From the NCBI RefSeq assembly GCF_007990775.1, contig NZ_BJXB01000028.1, positions 5,651 through 69,650 of the forward strand: a stretch of DNA of 64,000 bases, written 5' to 3'. Below, in pieces: positions 50,974 through 59,246 of the stretch. Numbering within the stretch: position 1 is the stretch's first letter; every line of letters begins with the position of its first letter. The stretch is from Deinococcus cellulosilyticus NBRC 106333 = KACC 11606 (lineage in GTDB: Bacteria; Deinococcota; Deinococci; Deinococcales; Deinococcaceae). The translations under genes and the position numbers were made by a program. A model generated the notes under the pieces. It had not been told where the DNA came from and did no database searches. It saw only the letters and a list, made by a program, of their open reading frames with translations.

Positions 50974-51387
50974 TCACCCCTGAAGTTTTTGCATCAGCAC
51001 GGCTTTTTGCACCACACCGACCATGGACTCCACCATGCGCCCCCCACGAAAGAGCATCAGGGTCGGGATGCTGCGCACCTGAAATCGCCCCGACAGCCCG
51101 GGATTCTCGTCGACATTCACCTTGACGATGCGCACTTTGCCTGCCTGTTCCCGGGCCACCTCTTCCAGGATGGGTCCCATCACCCGGCAGGGGCCACACC
51201 AGGGGGCCCAGAAATCCACGAGCACCGGCACTCCGGCCTGGATGTCCTGTTCAAAAGTCTGGTCGGTTCCGTCGTGAAGCCAGGGCAGGGGGGCCTGACA
51301 GCGGGCGCAGACCGGAACCTGCCCCGCCGGCACCTGTTTCACCCGGTTTCTGGCCTGACACCGGGCACAGATCAAAATGTCATTCAT
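50974..51387 (-). CDS. trxC: Thioredoxin with zinc-ribbon (TrxC type)
   Basis: This 137-residue protein has an N-terminal zinc ribbon (CARCQARN...CARCQAP, residues 7-30) and a thioredoxin domain with active site FWAPWCGPCRVMGP (about residue 60) and cis-Pro SIPTLMLF, as in thioredoxin 2. It reduces disulfides in the cytoplasm. AAGGAGG precedes ATG 51387. The flavoprotein gene at 51473 lies just upstream on the same strand (85 bases), so both may be transcribed together as a reducing pair. Confidence 0.94.
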   Translation of the reverse strand: MNDILICARCQARNRVKQVPAGQVPVCARCQAPLPWLHDGTDQTFEQDIQAGVPVLVDFWAPWCGPCRVMGPILEEVAREQAGKVRIVKVNVDENPGLSGRFQVRSIPTLMLFRGGRMVESMVGVVQKAVLMQKLQG

Positions 51388-51472
51388 GACGACCTCCTTC
51401 AATCCGTGATGGTCCCCATTTTACCAGCTGGTTTTGCCTGAATCGTGGTGGCACTGCAAGGGAGATGTGACT

Positions 51473-52417
51473 TCAAACCCTGGTCTGATTTTTCAGATGG
51501 AGGCCTTCCTCCAGGAAAGCGTGGTTGAGCATGGCGGCAGCCTGCACGCCGCTTGCTGCAGCAACCATCACCTGCTGTGCCCGGGTCACCATGTCTCCTG
51601 CTGCATAGACCCCGGGGACACTGGTCTGGCCCTGGGCATCCACCCACACCTGGAGTCCTTCAGGGTCCATCTTGCATCCCAGCTGTGCAGGAAGAGAGGA
51701 ATGTTGCTGCTGCTCTGGAGAGAGGAAAAGGGTCTGCCTGGCCAGAAAGCTGCCATCTTTGAATTGAATGCCTTGCAGGACATCGCCATTGTGAACCAGG
51801 TGTGACACGGGTTTCTCGATGACCCGGATTCCGAGTTGCCCCAGGTGGTCCATTTCTGTGGGACCAGGCCCTGAGGGGCCATCGGTGCACAGGATCAAAT
51901 CCTGGCTCCAGTTGTGCAGGAGTTTCGCCTTGAGGTACCCCGGGGTCCCTTTGCCGTACACGGCCATGGCCTGATCCCGCACTTCCCAGCCGTGACAGTA
52001 AGGACAGTGGTGGACTGCTTTTCCCCACAGGGCCTCAAACCCTGGGACAGCGGGCAACAGGTCTTTCATCCCTGTGGCCAGCAGGATCTTGTGGGCCTGC
52101 ACGGTGGTCTGGTCGTCGAGGGTCAGGAGGAAACCATCATTGCGGGGACAGACGTGGGTGGCTGTCCGGTTTGACACCTTGACCCCGTAAGGGACCAGCT
52201 GGTCTCTGGCGATGCGCAGCAATTCCAGAGGTGGGGTTCCATCCCGGGTGAAGATGCCCTGTGCGTGGGCAGCAGGAGCATTGCGGGGTTGCTGCGCATC
52301 GAGCACCAGGGTTTTTCTGCGGGCACGGCCCAGAATGAGGGCGGCGCTGAGTCCTGCTGCGCCGCCTCCCACCACCACCACTTCAAAGTGTTCTCTTGTT
52401 GCACCATCAACATTCAT
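51473..52417 (-). CDS. Thioredoxin-reductase-like flavoprotein
   Basis: This 314-residue protein has the FAD motif VVVVGGGAAGLSAALILGRA (residues 12-31), the redox-active motif HHCPYCHGWE (about 137) and the second FAD motif VPGVYAAGDMVTRAQQ near the C-terminus. The NADPH site GxGxxG is altered (YGKGTPGYLKAK), so the electron donor may differ from standard TrxB, or it belongs to the ferredoxin-/bacillithiol-type group. The start is leaderless: TACATT, six bases, then ATG 52417. It precedes the thioredoxin gene. Confidence 0.9.
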   Translation of the reverse strand: MNVDGATREHFEVVVVGGGAAGLSAALILGRARRKTLVLDAQQPRNAPAAHAQGIFTRDGTPPLELLRIARDQLVPYGVKVSNRTATHVCPRNDGFLLTLDDQTTVQAHKILLATGMKDLLPAVPGFEALWGKAVHHCPYCHGWEVRDQAMAVYGKGTPGYLKAKLLHNWSQDLILCTDGPSGPGPTEMDHLGQLGIRVIEKPVSHLVHNGDVLQGIQFKDGSFLARQTLFLSPEQQQHSSLPAQLGCKMDPEGLQVWVDAQGQTSVPGVYAAGDMVTRAQQVMVAAASGVQAAAMLNHAFLEEGLHLKNQTRV

Positions 52418-52439
52418 ATTGATAATGTATTCTCAATAT
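52416..52439. promoter_or_regulatory. Operator overlapping the flavoprotein start
   Basis: ATATTGA-N10-TCAATAT is a perfect 7-base inverted repeat that covers the -10 box and start codon of the flavoprotein gene. A redox or metal-responsive repressor is possible; the type is unknown. Confidence 0.4.
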
Positions 52440-52506
52440 GAAACAGGCACTGTGCAGAGTGCACCTTTGAAACAGCAGCCTCAAACGTGACTCTGGGTTG
52501 CGATCC

Positions 52507-54588
52507 TCACTCCAGGCGTTTCAACCGCCAGATCTGGCTCTGGAACTCCCCGAGTTTGATTTCCAGGCCACGCTGCATCCAGGCTGTGCCTGAACGCACC
52601 TCCTCCCCTGCTGCATAAAGCGCTTCGGGGTCCAGGCCCTGCAGTTTCACCACCGGATCAGGCTGGTAATAGCGGGAAATGTGCGTTCTGAACCCAAGCA
52701 CCACGGATTCTTGCTGGTCTTTGCTCACGTACTGCACCGCTGAAACAGCATGATCTGCAGGGGACCGCAGGCGGTATTGGTCACCCCCATGCAGGATGTG
52801 TCGGATTTGTTTGTACTGCCCAATCAGCTCTGCAGCCTCTTCACGCTCGGCGTCAGACCAGTGGAGGATGTGCCCTCCAATCCCAAGCACCCCACACATC
52901 GCCACATGGAAACGAAATTTCAGGGAGAAGCGGTCCTTGCCCCAGTCGGTGGCCCAGGCCTCCATGGTGTTAGCCGGGTAGGCCAGCGAGTACCCCTCCT
53001 GAATCTGCAACCTTGCTGCAGGGTCGGTGCAATCGCTGATCCAGGCCTGATCCGCCATGCGCAGCATGCCCACATCCACCCGGCCTCCGCCACCGGAGCA
53101 GGTCTGCCAGATCACCTCAGGGTGCCTTTCCCTGAGGGTGCCCCACACCCGGTACAGGCCCTGCACGTGGCGCACCCAGAGTTCTCTGGCATCTCCTGCA
53201 AAATCAGGCCATCCAGGCTCGGACACATAACGGTTGAAGTCCCACTTGATGAAAGAAATCTCGTGCTTCGCCAGCAGGTCATCCAGCAGATGGATCAGGT
53301 GGTTCTGCACATCCTCTCTGCCCAGGTTGAGGATCAGCTGGTTTCTGGCCTCATTTCTCTTTCTGCTCTTAAAGTGGTACACCCAGTCGGGATGGGCGCG
53401 GTACAGGTCGCTGTCGGGGTTCACCATCTCAGGCTCGACCCACAGGCCGAAATCCATGCCCAGACCTTTGACTTTCTCGATCAGAGGCTCAAGGCCATCC
53501 GGGAATTTGACTTCATCAGGCCACCAGTCTCCCAGACCGGACCGGTCATAGGTGCGGCCATGGAACCAGCCGTCGTCCATCACAAAAAGCTCAATGCCCA
53601 TCTGTGCCGCCACTTCGGCCAGCTGGGATTGCCCCTCCACCGTCACATCAAAGGCTGTGGCTTCCCAGGAGTTGTACAGCACTTTGCGGGTCTGGTCCGG
53701 GTGGGGAAGCTGGGTCCGCACGTAGGCATGCAGGTTTCTGCTTGCTGCACCAAAACCCTGATCGGTGTAACCTGCCACACTGGCCGGCGTCTCAAAGTGT
53801 TCTCCGGGCCGGAGGGTCCATGCAAAGTCCCAGTCGTTGATGCCCAGTCCAATGCGGGTCTGGTGGGCATTGGTCCTCTCTGCCAGCAGTTTGAAGTTTC
53901 CACTCCAGCACAGGAGCCCGAACCACACTTCTCCATGCGTCTCGCTGGAGGGCTGAGCTGCAGAATCAGCAGCAAAAAAAGGGTGGTGCTGGTGGCTGGT
54001 GGTGAGGGTGCGGGATTCCAGCACTTTTGTGCCTTCAGTGAGGGTGTCCCGCTGGATGCGAAACTCATCCAGCCACTGGCCCGACAGGTGGGTGAGGCGG
54101 TAGGTTTCACCTTCAGGCAGGTGCCAGAACGCAGAAAGCACCCGTTCCAGGGTCAGGGTCTGGTTTCCAGTGTTTTCAAAGGTCACCCAGCGTTCGATCA
54201 GGTCTGCCTGTTCGTGCACACGGTAATGCAAGGTCACTTGCAGCCCGGTGAGCCGGTCCTGAAAGCGCACGTTCAGAATATGACCGTTCAAATCGCTGTC
54301 CACAAAAGACAGCACCGAATCCCTGGTTCCCTGCTCCGAGCTGACCTTGAAGGCAGGCTCACTGTACCTCAAACCTCCGTAAGGGGGGTATTCTTCGCGG
54401 GTGAGGTGGGGCGGATTGACAAAAGAAATCTCGGACTCTGGAACCAGAGCAAGGGGGTAATCCTCCACCCTGGGCAGTTTCTTTCCCCAGTAGCGGTGGG
54501 CCAGATGCCCTGCCTCGTTGAGTCCAAAAGCGTAGGCGACGTTTGCGGTTTCCAGAATCCAGCCGTGTGCACCTTCATAAATGGGCAT
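52507..54588 (-). CDS. GH36 alpha-galactosidase
   Basis: This 693-residue cytoplasmic enzyme has the GH36 layout: an N-terminal beta-sandwich (to about 320), a TIM barrel with FVMDDGWFHGR, LWVEPEMVNPDSDLY, nucleophile Asp in FIKWDFNRY, and SGGGGRVDVGML followed by acid/base Asp in WISDCTDP, and a C-terminal beta domain. It removes terminal alpha-galactose from melibiose and raffinose-type sugars. AGGAG precedes ATG 54588. It lies behind an aldo/keto reductase on the same strand. Confidence 0.96.
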   Translation of the reverse strand: MPIYEGAHGWILETANVAYAFGLNEAGHLAHRYWGKKLPRVEDYPLALVPESEISFVNPPHLTREEYPPYGGLRYSEPAFKVSSEQGTRDSVLSFVDSDLNGHILNVRFQDRLTGLQVTLHYRVHEQADLIERWVTFENTGNQTLTLERVLSAFWHLPEGETYRLTHLSGQWLDEFRIQRDTLTEGTKVLESRTLTTSHQHHPFFAADSAAQPSSETHGEVWFGLLCWSGNFKLLAERTNAHQTRIGLGINDWDFAWTLRPGEHFETPASVAGYTDQGFGAASRNLHAYVRTQLPHPDQTRKVLYNSWEATAFDVTVEGQSQLAEVAAQMGIELFVMDDGWFHGRTYDRSGLGDWWPDEVKFPDGLEPLIEKVKGLGMDFGLWVEPEMVNPDSDLYRAHPDWVYHFKSRKRNEARNQLILNLGREDVQNHLIHLLDDLLAKHEISFIKWDFNRYVSEPGWPDFAGDARELWVRHVQGLYRVWGTLRERHPEVIWQTCSGGGGRVDVGMLRMADQAWISDCTDPAARLQIQEGYSLAYPANTMEAWATDWGKDRFSLKFRFHVAMCGVLGIGGHILHWSDAEREEAAELIGQYKQIRHILHGGDQYRLRSPADHAVSAVQYVSKDQQESVVLGFRTHISRYYQPDPVVKLQGLDPEALYAAGEEVRSGTAWMQRGLEIKLGEFQSQIWRLKRLE

Positions 54589-54628
54589 GTTCAAAAAGCT
54601 CCTGACAGTGAAAGGGGGCGTGGGGGTG

Positions 54629-54656
54629 AAGCCACCCCACAGGTGGGTGGGGTGGC
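54629..54656 (-). other. Intergenic stem-loop
   Basis: AGCCACCCCAC and GTGGGGTGGCT form a perfect 11-pair stem around six bases, between the reductase and GH36 genes. There is no T tract, so it may attenuate rather than terminate. Confidence 0.5.
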
Positions 54657-54671
54657 TGAAAAAGGGTGGTT

Positions 54672-55682
54672 TTATTTCTGCTCTGCTTGCAAAATGCCTT
54701 CAATGGCCTGCAGTTCTTCCTGCGTGAAAGCCAGATTGGACAGGGCACCCACAGCATCCACCACCTGCTCAGGACGGCTTGCACCGATCAATGCAGAGGT
54801 GACTTCAGCATGCCTGAGCACCCAGGCCAGGGCCATCTGGGCCAGGGTCTGACCGCGGGCCTTCGCAAATTCGTTCAACTGGAAAATCTGCTCCAGACGG
54901 GTCTCACTGATGTGCTCCGGGCGCAGGAAGTGGGCACGTGCAGCCCGGGAATCCCCGGGGATGCCCTTCAGGTACTTGTCGGTCAGCATGCCCTGGGCCA
55001 GTGGAGAGAACACAATGCTGCCAATGCCTTCATCCCTGAGGGCCTCCAGAAGCTCCGCCTCGATCCAGCGGTTGAACATGCTGTACGAAGGCTGGTGGAT
55101 CACAAAGGGTGTCCCCAGGCTCTTGAGGATGTGCGAAGCCTGACGGGTCTGCTCGGCGTTGTAATTGGAAATCCCCACGTACAGGGCACGTCCGCTGCGC
55201 ACAATGTGGTCCAGCGCACGCATCGTCTCATCGAGGGGGGTTTCCGGGTCCGGGCGGTGGTGGTAGAAAATGTCCACGTAATCCAGGCCCATGCGCTTCA
55301 GGCTCTGGTCCAGGCTGGCAATCAGGTATTTTCTGGAGCCAAAGTTGCCATAAGGCCCTTCCCACATGTCATAGCCCGCCTTGGTGGAGATGATCAGCTC
55401 ATCCCGGTAAGGCAGAAAATCACTTTTCAGGATGCGCCCGAAGTTTTCCTCTGCACTGCCCGGAGGAGGACCATAGTTGTTGGCAAGGTCAAAGTGGGTG
55501 ATGCCCAGATCAAAACTGGTGCGCAGGATCTGGCGGCCATTCTCGAAACGGTCAATGCCCCCGAAGTTGTGCCACAGGCCCAGCGAGATGCGGGGAAGCT
55601 TCAGGCCGCTTCTGCCCAGCCTTGCATACTGCATGCTGTCATAACGGTCTGCTGCCGCAAGGTAATGGTCTTTTTTGTTCAT
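54672..55682 (-). CDS. Aldo/keto reductase, YghZ-like
   Basis: This 336-residue TIM-barrel oxidoreductase has the AKR set Asp in THFDLANNYG, Lys in IISTKAGYDMW and His in DIFYHHRPD, and a C-terminal IGASRPEQVVDAV for NADP binding. The sequence is close to YghZ-type L-glyceraldehyde-3-phosphate reductases. TAAGCT ends six bases before ATG 55682, a leaderless start. Its place upstream of GH36 suggests a role in sugar metabolism or detoxification of sugar-derived aldehydes. Confidence 0.94.
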   Translation of the reverse strand: MNKKDHYLAAADRYDSMQYARLGRSGLKLPRISLGLWHNFGGIDRFENGRQILRTSFDLGITHFDLANNYGPPPGSAEENFGRILKSDFLPYRDELIISTKAGYDMWEGPYGNFGSRKYLIASLDQSLKRMGLDYVDIFYHHRPDPETPLDETMRALDHIVRSGRALYVGISNYNAEQTRQASHILKSLGTPFVIHQPSYSMFNRWIEAELLEALRDEGIGSIVFSPLAQGMLTDKYLKGIPGDSRAARAHFLRPEHISETRLEQIFQLNEFAKARGQTLAQMALAWVLRHAEVTSALIGASRPEQVVDAVGALSNLAFTQEELQAIEGILQAEQK

Positions 55683-55789
55683 GCGACGAGCTTAACAGGA
55701 CCCCATCTGCAAACGAACTAGGCCAATTGGCATACGTATAGATGACCTGAGATTGCACGTGTGATTCGCAGAAACCTGCAAGCACTTCA

Positions 55790-55823
55790 AAGAGAAACGA
55801 CCAGACTCAAGCCTGATCGTTTC
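55790..55823 (-). terminator. Hairpin terminator behind the disordered-protein gene
   Basis: GAAACGACCAG (55794) pairs with CTGATCGTTTC with one wobble around eight bases; on the minus strand it is followed by TCTTTG. Confidence 0.55.
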
Positions 55824-55848
55824 TGAAACATCACTTTAAGGACGTTCT

Positions 55849-56355
55849 TTAGCGCTTGGAACCCGAGTCGCTTCCCTGGGATGAATTGCTTCCGCCCTGA
55901 GAGCCGGATTGACCGGACTGATTGCCACTCATGCCCTGCTGTCCGCTCTGGCCCTGCTGGTTTCCAGACATGCCGGATTGCTGATTGGATTGTTGACCAC
56001 CCTGCTGACCGGATTGCTGACCGCTCTGGCCCTGGGAGTGGCTCAGTTGATGGCGGTCGTCATTCTGGTTGCCAGACATGCCGCTCTGCTGGCCACTTTG
56101 CTGACCGCCCTGAGAGCTGGACTGGCCGGACTGGTTGCCACTCATGCCTTGCTGTCCGCTCTGGCCTTGCTGGTTTCCAGACATGCCACTTTGTTGACCG
56201 CTTTGTTGACCACTTTGCTGGCCGGATTGGTTTCCAGACATGCCTTGCTGACCGCTCTGACCGGATTGCTGGCCGCTCATGCTCTGTTGATCACTCTGTT
56301 GACCGCTCTGTTTGTCCTGCTGGTTGTTGTTGTTTTTGTTGTTCTGGTCGCTCAT
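55849..56355 (-). CDS. Gln/Ser/Gly-rich disordered protein
   Basis: This 168-residue protein is almost only Gln, Ser, Gly, Asn and Met, with six copies of MSGNQ separated by SGQQ/GQSGQQ units, and hardly any hydrophobic residue. It has no signal peptide. AAGGAG precedes ATG 56355. Such hydrophilic, intrinsically disordered proteins (hydrophilin/LEA-like in composition) are associated with desiccation or freezing tolerance; this role fits a Deinococcus-type organism but is an inference. The repeats make the DNA prone to length change. Confidence 0.8.
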   Translation of the reverse strand: MSDQNNKNNNNQQDKQSGQQSDQQSMSGQQSGQSGQQGMSGNQSGQQSGQQSGQQSGMSGNQQGQSGQQGMSGNQSGQSSSQGGQQSGQQSGMSGNQNDDRHQLSHSQGQSGQQSGQQGGQQSNQQSGMSGNQQGQSGQQGMSGNQSGQSGSQGGSNSSQGSDSGSKR

Positions 56356-56849
56356 GTGGTTCTCCTTCATCAGACGAGAGGGCCTTTGAAGCACGCCCAC
56401 TGAACCTTAAAGCTACTGCACATTCACATGTACAAGGCTTCACTTTCAGGAAGCACACTTCACTTCAAATGGTTTCCATACAAATTCGATTCGACTTTGA
56501 CCACCATCAATCATCACGTCAATGGGAGGAACGCTTTTTGGTTGTGGTGGTCAACAACCTGATTGTATATTCATTTCATGATTTATACATTGTGTTATCC
56601 ATGATAAGCGTGAGTTGAGGCTGATTTTTTCAGGAAAGCCAATCAAAAAGAAATGACAAAGCATCAACATCTGTTTGCGATGCTGATCAGGACAATTGTC
56701 CTCAGGTTGTTCCAAATGTCAAGATATTATCATGAAGAGCTGAAACGTGGCTTATGCCTCACTGTATTTAGACTGAGTGACGCATACAACAGGCAATCTT
56801 CTGACTGCATGACAGAATCATCCTGATGCACTTTTGAGGAAGGCAGCTT
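56356..56849. other. AT-rich gap without recognised gene
   Basis: This 494-base stretch is AT-rich, has no open frame of note on either strand and must hold the promoter of the disordered-protein gene. I could not define a promoter or RNA gene with confidence. Confidence 0.5.
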
Positions 56850-57224
56850 TCAGGATGAACGTTGCTGGATGGGAACCGTGCTCAGCAACCGGAGCACTTC
56901 ACTTTGCTGATCGGTGGGAATCAGGCACACATAACCCTCAATGGGATTCGGATGAATCTGAATCACCAGCAGCACATGGCTCTGTCTTTCTGCAGCCAGG
57001 TTGAGGATGGCCTGCTCCAGGATGTCCTGCTGCATGCTGGCGGTGCGCAGGTCCGGGAGGTGCAGACCCAGTTTTTCATGTGCGATCTTGCACAGGTCCT
57101 GCCCGAAAAACCCATCCCCCTGAGGCCCAAAAGTGTAGGTGAGGTCTGCCAGGGCCTGAAGGGACCGGGCAAGGCTTCTGGGGACATCATCGAGATGGAA
57201 GGTGGGCAGTCTGGGGTGTTCCAT
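56850..57224 (-). CDS. Unknown 124-residue protein
   Basis: I do not recognise this protein. It is soluble and alpha/beta, with text FHLDDVPRSLARSLQALADL, an aliphatic strand HVLLVIQIHPNP and a C-terminal EVLRLLSTVP. There is no ribosome-binding site; TAACAA lies six bases before ATG 57224, a possible leaderless start. It lies 96 bases after the GGDEF gene on the same strand and might be a small partner of that operon. Confidence 0.65.
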   Translation of the reverse strand: MEHPRLPTFHLDDVPRSLARSLQALADLTYTFGPQGDGFFGQDLCKIAHEKLGLHLPDLRTASMQQDILEQAILNLAAERQSHVLLVIQIHPNPIEGYVCLIPTDQQSEVLRLLSTVPIQQRSS

Positions 57225-57320
57225 AAGGATTTGTTACATTTATGACGAACAAAGTCCGCATGGTGTCAGTTATAAGGCACACTCTGCCTTCATATTGTGC
57301 GATTTAAGCAAGAATTCACT

Positions 57321-59246
57321 TCATGAAAAGGGCTTTGAAGGCAGCTCGGCTTCCTGCACAACCCAGGGCCTGAGGGTCCCACGGTTGCGGCCCGAATGTT
57401 TGCTGCAGTACATGGCCTGATCTGCTGCCTGGATCAGGCCCTGGGCCGTGATGGCATCTTCCCGGGTGGCCTGCACCCCTCCCACACTGAGGGTGACATG
57501 GGGGGCCACCTCCGAAAAGGCATGGGGCAGGGCAAGTTGCAAGAGTTGTTCCCTGAGTCGCTGGCTGAGGTGCGAAAGCTGCTCCAGAGAGGTGTTGGGC
57601 AGGATCACTGCGAATTCCTCACCTCCATAACGGGCGACCACATCCCCTGCCCGTCTGAAGGTGTCCTGCAAGAGCCGGGCCACCTGTTTCAGGCACAGGT
57701 CACCTTGCGGGTGACCGTAGTGGTCGTTGTAACGCTTGAAGAAATCGATGTCACAGAGCAGCAGGCCAAGGGGCTTTTCACTGCGGGGCAGCCTGCGAAC
57801 CTCCTGTTCAAGGCGTTCATCAAAGTGCCTGCGGTTGAAAATGCCCGTCAGACCATCCCGGATGGTCAATTCCTGAAGCTGTTCATTGGCCCGTGCGAGT
57901 TCATGGGTTCTCTCTCGAATGCGCACTTCAAGTTCCTCATTGGCCTTGCGAAGCTCCTCAGCCTGTGCACGATTGCGCAAGTCCAGTTCCCTGTTGGTGA
58001 GGGTCAAACCGGTGCGGTCCACCAGGGTTTGCAAGGTGGATTGTTCCTCTGCACTGAAAGGGCCTGTCTGGGGCGAACGCCACACGGTCACCACGCCTCT
58101 TTTGATGCCATGCAACACCAGTGGCAGGTCGCAGCGATGCCAGTCTGGTGTTGGGGATTCATTTGTGCAGTCAGACGTCAGGCGCTCTGAGGGGAAAATT
58201 TCCACAACACAGAACCCCTGCAGAATTTCCGCAGTGTGGTGGGTCATGGCCTGCAGCAGCGCAGGGTGTTCCATTTCAGGCTGGGCGAGGATCAACATGA
58301 AGCGGTCCAGGCCTTCCATGCGTCTGAGACGGTCCAGGCGGTCAAACTCTATTTTTTTTCGTTCCGTGATGTCCCTCCAGAACAGCAGGGCGTGGTCCTC
58401 ACCCACAGCAACCATGCGGCTTTCCACACTGCGCTGACCGAGTTCAGGGTGACACAGCTGCAATTCCTGGGTTTGCATGCCATCCCCGGACAGCACCCAG
58501 CTGAGGGCTTCGGCGAGGCGGGTTTCGTCCTGCACGAACTGGGTGACCTTCTGTCCCAGCAGGGTGGATGCGCGAATGGCCCAGCGGGTCTGCTCACCAA
58601 TGTTGACATCCAGGATGGTGCTGTCGCGGGTCACCCGGAACACCACATCGGGCAGGGCGTCCAGGATGGCCTGGTTGCGGGCTTCAGAGATTTCCATGGC
58701 CTGCTGGATTTTCAGGTGCTGCACCTGCTGGGCCCGGATCTGCTGCACACTCATCCGGTACATCTGCAAGATGCTCAGGGCCATCAGGAAGTACGTCAGC
58801 AGGGAGAGGATCAGCACCAGTCCTGCATGTTGTGGGGCCACCTCAATGCCAGCGACCTGCAGCAGCAGCACAGCAGCGAGTGCAGAAAACCCCAGTGCGA
58901 ACAGACCCTGAGGCTTGCCCAGCAGAACAGTGGCTCCAGTCACCACCAGAGGCCAGCCTGCCAGCAGGGGCGAATTGAGCCCTCCTGCATGCCACGCCAG
59001 AAAGGCAATGCTTCCCCACAGGCCAGAGAGTGCGGTGAGGCTCAGCCAGTAAGGGCGCACGTTTCTGCACCACTGGTGAACCGTGTACAGGGCCACCAGA
59101 TGCAGCACCAAAGGCAGCCACCAGAGCACATGCATGCCGCGTGAAAGGCTCTGCAGCAGGATCAAGCACAGCAGCACACCAGAGCACAGCAGCACCATTC
59201 GCTGCGAGAGCAGTTCTTCCTGGTGCAGGACCTCAGCCCTGTCCAC
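57321..59246 (-). CDS. Membrane diguanylate cyclase with PAS and GAF domains
   Basis: This 641-residue protein has five or six N-terminal membrane helices (15-175), a PAS domain (about 195-300, ILDALPDVVFRVTRDST), a GAF-like domain (310-430), a coiled coil (435-475) and a GGDEF domain with active site RYGGEEFAVIL (about 565). An inhibitory RxxD site (RAGD) lies five residues before it. It should make cyclic di-GMP. The GTG start at 59246 overlaps the upstream gene by 14 bases, so both are co-expressed. Confidence 0.92.
   Translation of the reverse strand: MDRAEVLHQEELLSQRMVLLCSGVLLCLILLQSLSRGMHVLWWLPLVLHLVALYTVHQWCRNVRPYWLSLTALSGLWGSIAFLAWHAGGLNSPLLAGWPLVVTGATVLLGKPQGLFALGFSALAAVLLLQVAGIEVAPQHAGLVLILSLLTYFLMALSILQMYRMSVQQIRAQQVQHLKIQQAMEISEARNQAILDALPDVVFRVTRDSTILDVNIGEQTRWAIRASTLLGQKVTQFVQDETRLAEALSWVLSGDGMQTQELQLCHPELGQRSVESRMVAVGEDHALLFWRDITERKKIEFDRLDRLRRMEGLDRFMLILAQPEMEHPALLQAMTHHTAEILQGFCVVEIFPSERLTSDCTNESPTPDWHRCDLPLVLHGIKRGVVTVWRSPQTGPFSAEEQSTLQTLVDRTGLTLTNRELDLRNRAQAEELRKANEELEVRIRERTHELARANEQLQELTIRDGLTGIFNRRHFDERLEQEVRRLPRSEKPLGLLLCDIDFFKRYNDHYGHPQGDLCLKQVARLLQDTFRRAGDVVARYGGEEFAVILPNTSLEQLSHLSQRLREQLLQLALPHAFSEVAPHVTLSVGGVQATREDAITAQGLIQAADQAMYCSKHSGRNRGTLRPWVVQEAELPSKPFS

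Noticed and set aside
52750..54852. 700-codon plus-strand open frame
   Set aside because: Antisense to the GH36 alpha-galactosidase; high third-position GC opens the opposite strand.
55849..56355. Regular DNA repeats looking like a CRISPR or satellite array
   Set aside because: The repeat units stay in frame and encode MSGNQ/SGQQ units of one protein with a proper start and leader.
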